A stretch of DNA of 64,000 bases from Marisalimonas marina (GCA_038131365.1 JAYPPH010000003.1:620001-684000); one strand, 5' to 3'. Counted from the first letter of the stretch, positions 35,963-48,000 are shown. Made by a program: numbers and translations. The notes: generated by a model not told the origin, from the sequence alone.

Positions 35963-37877
35963 TTATTTTTCTTGATTCCAAGATTTCATCATATTAGTAA
36001 GGTATTCACCAGTTGACTTTAAACTAGTAACAGCAGATTCCATTGCAGAAAATTGTGACTTATATCTTGCTGTCAAGTGATCTTCTCTCGTGTCAATATC
36101 AGATAAATCATTGTTGTATGAAGATAAATCAGAACTAGCAGTAGTTTCAGATTTTGTTAATATACCATTAGTGGATAATGATTCTGTTAAATAGTCACCT
36201 ATCTCATCAATAAGACTTTTCCCAAAATATAAAAAAGCACTATTAACCGTTTGACTTTGCGTGATTTTTATACCTGCTGTGTTTTCAGCTGTACTGCTTG
36301 ATAAGAAATAATTGGTTCCATCAGAACTTGTAGCTGAAACCATGCTGGTTCCATCTAAAGTTGCTGTTGTAGCATCAGATGACTGATATGAATAAGAACC
36401 TGGCTTTGGTTCTGATTGCAGCTGATTTTTCTACAGCATCAAAAACTTTTGAATTTACTGATAATTGTGAATTAAAAGTTTTTATTGATAGTAAGTGTTC
36501 CATCCATTTCTGTTCTTACACCTAATTCAGATAGATATAAATCTTTATCACCATATCCAACTATTGCACCTGTTGTTATTGAACTAATTTTGTTAACTAT
36601 ATTTTTAACAGCTATATTTTTAGATAATGGTCCTGCTTCAACAGTTTCAGATCCCTGCCTTGTTAGCTCATTTAAAGTTGTTCGGGTATTATTTAAAACA
36701 TCAACAAATTCTCTTAAAGAAGCTAAAGCTGTTGTCTTATCAAGTTGAGAAGAAATTCTAAAGGAGCTAGAGGTAGTAGCCGTTAAATCAAATTGATATC
36801 CATCAAATAAATCTGTAATTGTGTTAGAAGATCTATTTACACTTACACCATCAATAATTAAAGAAGCATCAGTAGCTGCCGTTTTTTGATGTGTAGCATT
36901 ATCAGAAGTTGTATCAAAAGTTGATAAACCAGTATCACTGAAGCATTTTCTGACACAGTCATTCTAATAGCATTATTAACACCTGTATCCGTTCTAACAA
37001 CTAAAGAATATGTTCCATCACCTTTGTTTAATATACTTGCATTAACACCTGTAATACTATCTAAACTATTTGCAATACTAGTTAAAGTTCCAGTTCCAGA
37101 TCCTATTGTTAAAGTTGAGCTTGTACTTGCAGTATTGGGTCCAAAATCAGCAGCTATATGACCAATTTTAACATTTCCTGTCCCAACAGTCGATCCAGGA
37201 GTTATACTTGTTACAGACTTAAAAACATTTGTTGTTGTTACACTTGCGCCGTCACCACCTCCAGTAATGTTTTCTGTAATCGTATTCCCAGCCATATCTG
37301 TTCCAACAATTGTAAATACAGTAGATGACTGATCACCACCTGGTTCAGTAGCAATCCTTATAACACCTCCTAAATTTGAGTGGGTAATTGGAGTTCCTAA
37401 GGAAGTAGATGCTGTGACCGTAGTTGTATTATCAAATAAGGAATCATAATCAGTAGCTGTACCATTAGTAATCCAGTTACCAAAATCAACAGTAATAGTT
37501 CCACTTCCAATATTTTGAGATGTTGACGTAAAACCAGTAAATTCTAATGTCTGAGGTGTTGCTAATGTCGACACTGTCACATCAGAACTAAATGCCTTAG
37601 CAATAGAAGGATTTGTAACAGAAATAGTATTTAAAGTACTTGCACTGGAAGTAGATAATTTAGTTTTATTAGCTAAAGCTGATGCATTTGTTTTAAGAAG
37701 ATTTAACTCACTTGCAACAGTACCCAAAGATGAAATTTCAAGAGTTTTAGCATCAACATCTGCGTTAATTTGATCTTTTTCAGGTGCTGTTTCAGCTTCA
37801 ACAAGGCTATCAACAATTTGTGTTATGTTTAGTCCACTACCACCCTGATTTATTGCGCTTAAATAATCTACAGCCAT
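35963..37877 (-). CDS. fliD: flagellar filament cap FliD, with three frame breaks
   Basis: About 638 residues if read through. The N-terminus (INQGGSGLNITQIVDSLVEAETAP) and the C-terminus (RYKSQFSAMESAVTSLKSTG and NMMKSWNQEK) are typical FliD. Breaks lie near 36937 (an A apparently lost in GCTTCAGTGAT), 36478 (an extra T in CTTTTAA) and 36420. Between them the reading continues as SSSFRISSQLDKTTALASL and VGYGDKDLYLSELGVRTEMD, which is also FliD-like. The central region contains one copy of the roughly 85-residue module found seven times in FlgK (about 37150-37425). FliD caps the growing filament. A sigma-54-like promoter lies 51 bases upstream. Confidence 0.88.
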
Positions 37878-37927
37878 ATTATAAACTTTAAAATGAATTA
37901 ATTATTAATAATTACGGAAGTTTATAT

Positions 37928-37943
37928 GCAAACTTTATGCCCA
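37928..37943 (-). promoter_or_regulatory. sigma-54-like promoter of fliD
   Basis: Reverse strand TGGGCATAAAGTTTGC. GG-N10-GC spacing is kept. The -24 box reads GGGCAT rather than TGGCAT. It lies 51 bases before the fliD ATG. Confidence 0.6.
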
Positions 37944-37985
37944 AATTTATTGTTTTATTTTTGGTTGAAAAGGTTATGATAAATC

Positions 37986-39707
37986 ATGGTTAAAGCTAAA
38001 AATCAGGTATTAAACTTAATAATATCAAATTTAGCTCTTGTATTTGTAGCTATTTTTACAGGTTTAATAGTTTCCTGTGTTGCTCAAATTTTTATGTATT
38101 CAGGCAAAAAAGTGTTTGAGCTTTTACGTTCTGATGTTCCTTACGAATTTCTTAATTTTGCTTTATTAGGACAACAATATAATTATGTTCCATTAATAAT
38201 TGGGATCATAGCAGCTCTCTTAATTGGCTTATTAATTAAATATCAACAAATAGACCGTTTTCATGGCCCAGCAGATACTATATATGCTGCACATCAAATT
38301 GATGGTCAATTAGACGTTAAAAAAGGTTTTCTTTCTACATTAACATCACTTATATCAATTGGTGGAGGTGCATCTGTTGGTATATATGGACCACTAGTTC
38401 ATTTTGGAGGTACTTTTGCAGCCTTCATGAGAAGGCAAAAATTTATACCTAAAATACCCCATGATATTATTATAGGTAGTGGTGTTGCAGCCGCTATATC
38501 TGCTGCGTTTGGTGCTCCATTAGCAGGAATTCTTTTTGCGCACGAAGTTATAATAAGACACTTTTCAAAAAAAGGTGTGGCTGCAATTGCCTTATCGTCT
38601 GTCTCTGCTAATTTTATGGCTGTTGAACTAGGTATAGTTACTTATCCACTTAGATTTGAAGAGAATAGTTTTCAATTAATAAACTCAATACCCGGCCTAA
38701 TCGTAATAGGACTTTTTTCTGCATTAGTGGCTCTTTTCTTTATGAAATCATTATTATATTCAGGTGTTTTATCATCTAAAACAAATATACCAGCACATTA
38801 TAAACCTCTTATTCCAGGAATTCTCTGTGGCCTATTTGGTATTTTCTTACCGATTGTTATTGGATTAGGTTCAAGTGGTATTATGAGCTTTATTACTTTA
38901 GAGAATAGTTTTTTATTTTTACTTTTCATACTAGTCATTAAAGTAATTCTAACCTCTTCATGTATAGGGTTTGGTTTATTTGGAGGAATTTTCTCCCCAG
39001 CGCTGTTTATTGGTGCAGCAACAGGTGCTTTAATCTATAATTTTCCCTTTTTAGGAAATGATTTAAGCTTACTTTCAATTTTTGCTGTTTCAGGAATGGC
39101 AGCAGTTTCAAGCTCAGTTATTGGCGCTCCTATAACTGCTATTATTCTTGTATTAGAGTTAACGGGATCTTATAATTACGCTATAGTATCTATGCTTCCT
39201 ATAGGAATATGTAATTTAATTACATACCTCTCATTTGGATCAAGTTTTTTTGATGTACAACTTAAAAACAGGAAAATATTGATTGATGAAGGAAGAGAAT
39301 ACATCCTTTTAAGTCAAACTAAAATTTTTAATTATATTGATCAAAATTACAGCGTTCTTAATAAAGAAATAACAACAGACGCTGCTATAAAAATTCTTCA
39401 AAAAAATAATACAACAGAAGGTTATTTTGTAGATGATGATAAAAATTATCTAGGAAAGATTAACCTTATAAATCTCATAAACTCAAAATCTAAGAATGCA
39501 TTCTTATTAAAAGAAAAAAAACATATCATATTAAGCCCAAACGAGAATATTCTGGGGACAATAGAGAAGCTTTCAAACTTTGTTGGTGAGAGTATACCCA
39601 TTGTAGATAGTGATAATAATAAAATGTTAGGCATTATATCAGAAAATGATATTTTAGATGCCTACATCAAGCTTTCCAACGAGATAAAAAATATAGAAAA
39701 AAAATAA
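37986..39707 (+). CDS. ClC-family chloride channel/transporter with C-terminal CBS domains
   Basis: 573 residues: about ten membrane helices, then a cytoplasmic region of about 140 residues resembling a CBS pair (TTDAAIKILQKNNTTEGYFV, then ESIPIVDSDNNKMLGIISENDIL). ClC motifs are present: GLFGGIFSPALFIGAATGA (the GxFxP loop) and SAAFGAPLAGILFAHE. At the usual GREGP position the sequence is GIYGP (residues 132-136), so the gating glutamate is replaced by Tyr134. The glutamate of the proton path appears kept at Glu187. The first anion motif GSGIP is replaced by HGPADTI. It is the one gene of non-flagellar type inside the cluster, divergent from fliD. Substrate unknown. Confidence 0.85.
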   Translation: MVKAKNQVLNLIISNLALVFVAIFTGLIVSCVAQIFMYSGKKVFELLRSDVPYEFLNFALLGQQYNYVPLIIGIIAALLIGLLIKYQQIDRFHGPADTIYAAHQIDGQLDVKKGFLSTLTSLISIGGGASVGIYGPLVHFGGTFAAFMRRQKFIPKIPHDIIIGSGVAAAISAAFGAPLAGILFAHEVIIRHFSKKGVAAIALSSVSANFMAVELGIVTYPLRFEENSFQLINSIPGLIVIGLFSALVALFFMKSLLYSGVLSSKTNIPAHYKPLIPGILCGLFGIFLPIVIGLGSSGIMSFITLENSFLFLLFILVIKVILTSSCIGFGLFGGIFSPALFIGAATGALIYNFPFLGNDLSLLSIFAVSGMAAVSSSVIGAPITAIILVLELTGSYNYAIVSMLPIGICNLITYLSFGSSFFDVQLKNRKILIDEGREYILLSQTKIFNYIDQNYSVLNKEITTDAAIKILQKNNTTEGYFVDDDKNYLGKINLINLINSKSKNAFLLKEKKHIILSPNENILGTIEKLSNFVGESIPIVDSDNNKMLGIISENDILDAYIKLSNEIKNIEKK

Positions 39708-39720
39708 TTTTTAATTTTTC

Positions 39721-39747
39721 CTAAACCTTTTTATTCAATGTCGTTTA
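39721..39747 (+). promoter_or_regulatory. sigma-28-like promoter of fliS2
   Basis: CTAAA, 14 bases, GTCGTTTA, ending 35 bases before the fliS2 ATG. It starts 14 bases after the ClC gene stop. Confidence 0.6.
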
Positions 39748-39781
39748 GTTTTATGAACTTATTCTATTCTAGGAGCTTAAC

Positions 39782-40174
39782 ATGAATTTTCATGCGATGA
39801 TGAAAGAGTATAAAACTGTCGATGTTCAATCAAAAGTTGAAAAAGAAAATCCTCACGAGTTTATAAAAATAGTATTGAATGAACTTCTAACAAACATGAA
39901 AACTTTATCAATTGCTCTAAAAGAAGGACCCAAGGTATCTAGTGTTAAATCAAGAGCCTTTAGTCAATCCTTAGCATCAATTATGGTACTACAATCAAGT
40001 CTGGATTTTGAAAATGGTCAGCCAATTGCTGGTAACCTTAATGATCTCTATAATTATTGCAGGACTGAAATAATTAAAAGTTATAAAGAGCAAACAACTG
40101 AAGGACTAGAATCTTCTATATCAGTAATTACTGATATATTTGAAGCCTGGGTAGAAATAGGTAAAACAGTCTAG
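39782..40174 (+). CDS. fliS: FliS-like chaperone (copy 2)
   Basis: 130 residues with the FliS layout: NPHEFIKIVLNELLTNMKTL, LQSSLDFENGQPIAGNL and LYNYCRTEIIKSY. It matches FliS length better than copy 1. AGGAG lies at 39771-39775. Two FliS-like proteins with three flagellins may mean each chaperone serves a different flagellin class. That is inference. It is preceded by the sigma-28-like element and followed by an orphan gene in the same direction. Confidence 0.85.
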   Translation: MNFHAMMKEYKTVDVQSKVEKENPHEFIKIVLNELLTNMKTLSIALKEGPKVSSVKSRAFSQSLASIMVLQSSLDFENGQPIAGNLNDLYNYCRTEIIKSYKEQTTEGLESSISVITDIFEAWVEIGKTV

Positions 40175-40248
40175 ACTACTTATTTATGCTAGTTAAATTT
40201 GAATTTTTATTGTAATAAAGTAATTATTTAAATAACAGAAGTGGTTTG

Positions 40249-40737
40249 ATGGCTAATTTTTGTCCAGAATGGGTCTTTCAAGTTTGCGCTGCTAAAACAG
40301 CTAGTGATTTTTTATCTTCAAATAATAGCATTAATATGATTGCAAAAAAATTTGCTTCTGGATTATCCGAACATTTTAATGAAGTAAAGTTTGAAGAGAT
40401 TTGTGAGACAGCTGAAGCGATATTAGGCTTTTTATCTGAGGTTGATGCAGGAGAAGAATCTGTTAATTACATCAATGACTATATCTTTCATAAAACATGT
40501 TTTGCTGCAAATGGAAACCCTAGAAAAATCAAAAGTATGTTCTCAAATGAACTTGATGGTACAAAAACTAAAGAATATTCTTTTAAACAATCATTAAAAA
40601 ATTTTAGAGCTACTACTTTTAGTATAAAAAATGAAGTTTACGAAAAAGCTCCCCCTGGGTGGGTGATTACTGATGTTGAAGATATAGATTGGTTAGGTGA
40701 ACTTTTTATAGAAGATATAAGTTTTTCAGATATTTAG
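40249..40737 (+). CDS. orphan cytoplasmic protein next to fliS2, unknown function
   Basis: 162 residues from the ATG at 40249. A TTG just before it is not needed. Soluble, mixed helical, with no signal or membrane segment. The N-terminus NFCPEWVFQVCAAKTASDF contains two cysteines, and the C-terminus has APPGWVITDVEDIDWLGEL. No family recognised. It follows fliS2 by 74 bases on the same strand and converges with flgL four bases away. It may be a motility gene by location only. Confidence 0.55.
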   Translation: MANFCPEWVFQVCAAKTASDFLSSNNSINMIAKKFASGLSEHFNEVKFEEICETAEAILGFLSEVDAGEESVNYINDYIFHKTCFAANGNPRKIKSMFSNELDGTKTKEYSFKQSLKNFRATTFSIKNEVYEKAPPGWVITDVEDIDWLGELFIEDISFSDI

Positions 40738-40740
40738 AAA

Positions 40741-42021
40741 TTATCTTATAAACTCAAACAAATTTAAATTTGAAATTTTAACAAATGCTTGCTGACTTGC
40801 CTGTAAACTAGTCATCATAGACTGCATTTCTGTAACGAGTTTAGCAAGATCAGCATCTCCGATCCTACTCATATCTTTTTGTATAGCCATATCTCTTTCA
40901 GTGAGTGTCTCTCTTTGCCTTTCTAGCAGGTTTAATCGAGCACCTACCTTACCCCTAAAATTAGCTATATGCACTTGAGTTTCAGAAATATTATTTAATT
41001 GTGAAGAGGTAAGCTGATTTGAATCATATAAAGTTTGGGATCTACCTATATAATTACCTGCAGAGTCAGTTACATTTAAAGTAATAAATGAAGTAGGAGA
41101 CTTTTGAGCATTTTCTATGCCTTCTATTTCAAGATTTTCAATTTTAATTAAACCCTCTTGATTACTTACAAGTTTAATCTTTTCTCCATTATCTGAAAAA
41201 GATGCTGTTATTCCTATATTAGCTGAATTTATACTTGTAATTATATCTATAGGATCATCACCAATTAATTCAGTAGAGATTGAAGCTGTCCCATCATTAC
41301 CTGTAATATCAAAAGACCAATTTCCAAAATTATTATTAGTGATTTCTATTTCTGCGCTTGTAGGAGCTTCCAAAGCATAAACAGCTTGAGCAGCTGTTCT
41401 AATTGAGTTTGACATATTTTCAAACATCGTGAACATAGAAATTGGTTTATTACTACCTACTTTAATATTTTCAAACAAAGAACCACCATCAAGGTTAGTT
41501 TCTACAACCATGCTCTCTGATACTGCTAAAGAGGTAACACCCCTATCTCCTCGGTAATTGATTTTGCCTGATATATCTTTCATAAATGGCTGGGTTTTAG
41601 ATTTATATCCACTAAATAGAAAAACACCACTTGCATCCTGCTGATTTGCTAATCCAAGAGCTTGTTCTTTTAGTTGGTCCATCTCTATAGCGATAGCTTC
41701 CCTATCTGATGCACCTAAAACATCACTTGAAGCTTGTATCATTAACTCATTAGCTCTAACCATTAAGCTTGTTAAATTTTCAAGATTGGCATCTATATTT
41801 TTCATGCGGGAGTCAGATGTATCAACGTTTTTGATATATTGATCGAGTTGTTCTTTAACAACTTTCATTCCAGATAATTCAACAGACTTAACTGGGTCGT
41901 CTGACGCGACTAATATATTTTTACCACTTGAAACTTTTCCCTGAAGTTTTTGAAGTTCAGAATTTATGTCAGAAAATTGGTTAACTTGCTGTTGGTTAAA
42001 TAATTTACTACTTATCTGCAT
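40741..42021 (-). CDS. flgL: flagellar hook-filament junction protein FlgL
   Basis: 426 residues. The N-terminal flagellin-like helix region reads LQKLQGKVSSGKNILVASDDPVKS, then ANELMIQASSDVLGASDREAI, and the C-terminal region contains RIGDADLAKLVTEMQSMMTSLQASQQ. Together these mark FlgL (HAP3). Its frame is intact and its length is normal (about 300-500), unlike neighbouring FlgK. It lies 23 bases after flgK and is last in the leftward flg series. Confidence 0.92.
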   Translation of the reverse strand: MQISSKLFNQQQVNQFSDINSELQKLQGKVSSGKNILVASDDPVKSVELSGMKVVKEQLDQYIKNVDTSDSRMKNIDANLENLTSLMVRANELMIQASSDVLGASDREAIAIEMDQLKEQALGLANQQDASGVFLFSGYKSKTQPFMKDISGKINYRGDRGVTSLAVSESMVVETNLDGGSLFENIKVGSNKPISMFTMFENMSNSIRTAAQAVYALEAPTSAEIEITNNNFGNWSFDITGNDGTASISTELIGDDPIDIITSINSANIGITASFSDNGEKIKLVSNQEGLIKIENLEIEGIENAQKSPTSFITLNVTDSAGNYIGRSQTLYDSNQLTSSQLNNISETQVHIANFRGKVGARLNLLERQRETLTERDMAIQKDMSRIGDADLAKLVTEMQSMMTSLQASQQAFVKISNLNLFEFIR

Positions 42022-42044
42022 AATAGAACTCTCTTAAAAAGGAT

Positions 42045-45000
42045 TTAAACAACCTCAATTAATGTTTGAAATAGTTCTTTAGCAGTTTGCAATATTCGTG
42101 CCGAAGCTTGATAGGCTTGTTGATACTTAAGTAAATTAGCGGCCTCTTCATCTAAATTCACTCCAGCAAATTCACTTTCACTTCCTTCAGCAGCTTCCAT
42201 ATTACTTTTTGCAGCTGTTAAAGAAAGTTTATTAGCTTGAACATTTGAACCAACTTTAGCTAATGTTGTACTAAAAATTTCTTGAAAATTCCCTTTATCC
42301 TTTTGGATTTCATCTTCTAATTGTAAGTTAATCATATTGATTATATTTCTGGAATCACCTGTTCCAGACTTATTATCAACCAAAGTGAATGAATTCTCCA
42401 CTAACGGTTGTTCTGAGAATTGAAATTTATTTCCATTAAATTCAAATACTCTATTTTGATCTAAAATTCTTGTTGCAATAGAGTGACCACTTGCTTTTTC
42501 AAAAATTTCTACCTTGTTAGAATTGACTGTATCAACCTTAATTGTAAGTTCAGGTTCAACCAAATCTCCTATATTTTCTTGAAAATCAAAATCAGAGCTA
42601 ATTTTTCGGGCACCATTCCCTCCCAATATCATTATGAAGTCTTCATTAGGTAAATTATCTAATGATATTGTTTCAGAAACGCTATTTTGAATTGAATTAG
42701 TTGGTATGTCTAAAACTACGCCCTCACCCCTTAAATTTGAGAGATTCATACCTTCTTGGTCAACAGTTAATCGTGCACGTTGAGTTTTAAATCCATATAA
42801 AATCTCTGCATTTGGGTTACTATCAAGTGTAAAAGTAGATCCCCCAATCACACTATTAATTGATAAATTACCAACTCGTTGTGTTCCAATTGTTACATTA
42901 GAAGACGAATTGCCTGAAGATGTTATTGATGAGATTTTTGAAAAAACTTTTGTGCTCGTGACAGTAATTCCAGCAGCACCTGCTGTAAGCACTTCTGTTT
43001 GCGTATTACCAAATTGATCTAATCCAACAACAGTGTATTTGTCTCCTGTATCCGTACCTGCAGGTGTGATGGTAATTGCTGAGGGTTCAAAAACGACAGA
43101 TTTAGACTGAGTTCCAACTTGAATACTCCCAGACGTATCATTTGAAGAGTTTACAGATATAATCTCGTTAAAAGTGATTGAACCGGTGGCTATGGATCCA
43201 TTAACACCATTTATTGTTTCTGATCTATATAGGCCATTTTCATCATAACCTTTTATCACAAAACTATTGGAGCTTTCATTTCCAAAGCAATTAATCGTAA
43301 CAACACTATTCAGATTTTTAGAAGATGTTAATACACCATCTAAGATTAGATTGCCTGCAGGTGAAGCCTTAACAGTAAAAAGGGAATCATCATCTGTATT
43401 AGACAAAGACCCATTTGGGACAATGTTAACACCAGAAACTAGTGAACCAGAAAAAATTCCATCAACATCTGTTATTCCAGAAGTCTCACTCCATGATAAT
43501 GATAAATCAGATGGTGGTGAACCACTTAATTGTGAACCTATTGCATTATAAAACTGAGGATTTCCAGCGCTATCAAACTTTATTGAGTATTTAGTTTTTT
43601 CTGTTCCATTATCAACTAAAATTCTAATTGCTTCACTATTACTTGTTGGTTTTAAAACTAAATTTCCTTTTAATGTATTAGTTGATGAACTTAGACCATA
43701 TCTTGAGGCATTCTGAATATTCGAGGTATTTTGAATAAGTTTAAATTGAGCTCCCTCTACTGTTCCTTCGGCAGTTGCCATAAACTGAAAACCAGGTGCT
43801 GTTCCAGCCTGAATATTTCCTTGTGTTGAGAGAGAGGGTGTTATTGAAGTGATTGTCTTAAACAATTGCTTGGTGTAAACTGTTCCTCCGGCATTAGGGC
43901 CATATATAGTCTCAGTTTGCGATAAACCATTAACGTCTGTTCCAACTATTTGAAATGTGTTATTAGTTTCATTACCTGTGGCAGTTATAGAAACTCTTGT
44001 GCCTAAGGATGAAACAATTGCAGGAATCGTACCCACATTTACATTTCACCATGGTTATTATCATTTGATATTTGAGTAACTGTTTTAAATATTTTTGTTC
44101 CAGTGTAACAGTATTGTTATTAACACCAGTAATTTAGTTTCAGTTTTGCATTACCATCTATATCAGTTCCAGTAATAGTAAATTGTAACTGAGCAGTATT
44201 ATCATCGTTATGTTTTTGAATTGTTATTAATGAGTTTAAAGATGTGCTATCTTTAAGCCAATGCTCCATCCATTGTAAAATCACTATTTGCACCAGATGG
44301 ATTTGTTAACTCGACAATACCATTACTATCTGCCGCTATAGAGTTTAAACCATTAATAACTAGGGATGTATTTGCAACAACAGATTGTGAAGTTGAAATT
44401 GCATCCTGATCTAAATCTGAAGTGCCATTAAACCTTGCTTTAATTCTATTATTTTCAGGACCATCTATTATCACTTCCCCATTCTTTATTACACCTTCAT
44501 ACTGCTGACCTTCTAAAGATATTCCAATAGTGGTTCCTTCAGGCGGAAGGGATGTAATTATGTCTCCTTTTATTTGAGATACAGGAGTTCCTATTCTTAA
44601 TTCATTTACAAGTGCTTTTGAAATTTCATAATTTGTATCAATTTCAAGGGCATTGGCATCTATCGATGTGTCCCAGTTTCCATCAGCAGGGTAAGTTCCT
44701 ACTTTAATCAAACTAGAAATACTACCTGTTACATTTATTGAAGAAACTGTCTGAAATACATTTGTTGTTTTTACAGTACCAGAGTTAGATCCAGATATAG
44801 TTTCAGTTAAAGCTGCTCCATTTAAGTCTGTCCCAACTATTACAAAAGAGTTAGCAGTTGTGTCATTATTAGATGTAACTGCTATTTGAGCGCCTAAGTA
44901 TGAAGAAGTTGAAAGTGGACCATCAAGAGTCAAAGATCCTGAAGAAGTAACTGATAATTCTTGTACTAAGCTATCGTCATCATTGATACCTACCCTCGAT

Positions 45001-48000
45001 ATTGTACCTATTTGGATATTACCACTTGCAGTAGCCGAAGAGGTAATTGATGTAATTGAGCTAAACCTTGTAGATCCTATTGCTGTATTAGATGATGCAA
45101 CACCAGTAATGTTTTCGGATATAACAGTACCTTCCTCATTAGTACCAGTCACTGTAAAAACGTTACCTGTTTCAGATGCTGAACAATAAATTGATATTAC
45201 TGCATTTAAATTATTAGCGTTTCTCAACGCGCCATCTAAAGTTAAAGTCCCTGCCGCTCCCGGGTTATTACTTGTAAAAAGACTATCACTATCTGTGACG
45301 CCAACTTTATATTGTTTTTGATTAATGTCGATGCCATATTTTGAGAGCCCAACAATAGCTTTTTTTCCATTAGGATCACTTAAATTATTATCTAACTGAT
45401 TAAAAATTACAGGTTTTATTTTTGCATTTTCACCAGACGAGTTAAGAGAAACATCAATATAACCATCATCCAGTGGATTTTGTGATGCTGATATAATTAA
45501 ACCAGAGTCAATTTGATTGTTAAATGACTGGCTAGAAGTAAACTTAATATTTCCCTTTATATATGCTGACACTTTATCAGTTGAGCTAACATCAATCGAT
45601 AAAGCATCCGATATTTTATTAAAATTTTCGTCTAAAGAAAAAATATTAAAATCAGATGGTGCAGATATTTCTGTGATACTAATGTCATATCCATCTTCAG
45701 ACTCTATAATTAACTGGTCAAAATCTGATGTGTTGATAGCCTTTAAACCTGTTTGAGATGAGTACTGATTAATTGATTTTGCTAAAGCAGAAATGTCATT
45801 TGCGTCAATGGTAGCAGTGATAGATAAGGGATCATTATTTTTTCCCATCAATTTAAAATTAATGTCTCCACTTGTGCCACTTTTGAAAGGCCCTAAAAGG
45901 ACCCTTGTTTTTGCATTTACAGAAATTCCAGTTCCTGCCAAATCTGTTGAAAGTTTTTTAGCTAGGTATTGTGCTGAAGCATTAATCGGCACTTCTGTAG
46001 TACTTGCTTTATTATTAGCATTCGTCGTTTGAAGATTATAACTACTAGCTTTCGTGCCAATATTAATAGTTCCAGATGCATTTCCACTACTTACAATACT
46101 TGTAACCGATTTAAATATCTTAGAACCAACAGCCTGCGCTGCGTTACCACCAGTAATTACCTCAGTTTGATATAATCCATCTTGATCATAACCAGTAACA
46201 GTAAAGTTGATACCACTATCATTACCTGAACTTGTTATGGTAATATAACCATCAATATCGTTTGAATTACTTAATATTCCATCCAATGTAAGACTTCCTG
46301 ATAAGGAAGTTGCATCCTTATTGGTAAAAAGACCATCTGCATCTGTACTTTGTTTCTTATAACTTAAATTAGAACCAAAATTCTGAACATAATTTCCATT
46401 TGCAGTCTTTCTGGTTAAGTTAATCCCTCTATAATTTGTATTTAAATAGTCATTTTTGTATTCAGCATCTTTTAAAAATCCATTTTCTTCTTTGATCAAA
46501 GCTGCAATCTCAGATGAAGTAAGTGCTTTTCCTGCAATGTGACGACCATCTCTTGATAAAATTTGAATATTGCTTGCGAGAGCATCAGAACTACTTACTG
46601 AAAATATTGATGGTGAAAAAGTATTACCTGAAGCTAAAATTGATCCAGAGGCTATATCAGAAATAGAAGAGGCAATAGTCAAAGTTCCATTAGAACCTGA
46701 TGCGTACATACCGTAATCTCTAAAGTTATGTCTACTTTTGCCATCTAGCATTAACCCAGAATTCAAAAGATCAGCCAACTCTTGAACCGACTTTATACCA
46801 TCACCAGGATCAGAAACATCTTTGGCTAAATTTATAGTATTGCCGTTTGCTAATGTAAGATTGAGTGAAGTGAAATCTTTTAAAATACTATCAGAAACAC
46901 TGAAAGTAGCAGAAGATTGATTTCCAATAGAATTTAAATTTATTGATTTAACAGATCCAGGAATTGAAGATACTACACCATCTTTTAAGAATGAAGTTGC
47001 TAAAAGTGGATTTGAAGATCTAGTAAAAACTTCATCTATTTTTGGAGGAAGAAATTTATCTTGAATTAACGCTGTTTTTCCAAGAAGTTTTAATTCTACT
47101 GAACCAACATTTTGAGCACTAGCAGAAATCAAGTTTTTAGAGGCAGCAGCAAAATCATTGGCAGATGTAAGATTAAATCTAAAAGCTCCTGCACGAGTAT
47201 TATTAGGAGATATTTCAACAATATCACCATCCTCAGGGTTTCCAATTATTTGAACTTCAAGACCATCAAATGATAATTTATTACCTTGAGTAATGGAAAT
47301 ACCTTTAGATGAGTTAACTTCCCAACTATTTATAGATTTTATAAACTTAGCAGTTATGTTTTCTTGAATTATTTTATTTGGATTTCCTATTACAACTTCA
47401 AAATCTAATTTAGACTTATTATATGGATTTGCGACAGGTACCATTGAGTTAGTGGAAAACATTGATTTTCCTTGATTTCCATTTAAATCAATACCTGATG
47501 TCTGGATCTCATTAAACTCACGACTTAGTTTGTCAGCCAATGCACTTATTTCACTTTGTACATCTTCAACTAAATTGTAATACTCAAATAAACCAGAAAC
47601 AACACCACTCGACAATCCGTTACCTGGGTAGGATAATCCACCTCTATTAATTTTTAGGGATATGTTTTTCTCATCTCTTACAGAAGATATAGTGCCATAT
47701 GATATTCCTTCAATGAGAACAGCTCCTTTACCTGAGTCACCTAATGTTATTTCAGCTGCACCAGTTTCATCAAATTCAACTGAAAAATTTATTAACTTAG
47801 ATAATTCTTTTAATGATAAATCTCTTGCATCTAAAATATCATTAGAGGCATCTGACTTACCACTTCCCCTAATCAATCTATTAATTTCTGATATTTGTTT
47901 TAATGCTATATTTATTTTATCAATCTGGATATCTACTTCTTTAGCTGCAGAATTTTTAAAGTTTTTTAAAGATCTATCATAGCTATTAAATGAGTTGGCT

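Noticed and set aside
36420..36937. FliD as two separate genes
   Set aside because: The frames between the pieces continue FliD sequence without a gap once three single-base changes are allowed, so it is one broken gene.
42885..46290. Possible CRISPR-like or satellite DNA array in the repetitive 42-47 kb region
   Set aside because: The repeats are protein-level, strongly diverged in DNA and spaced irregularly inside one open frame. There are no identical direct repeats with spacers.
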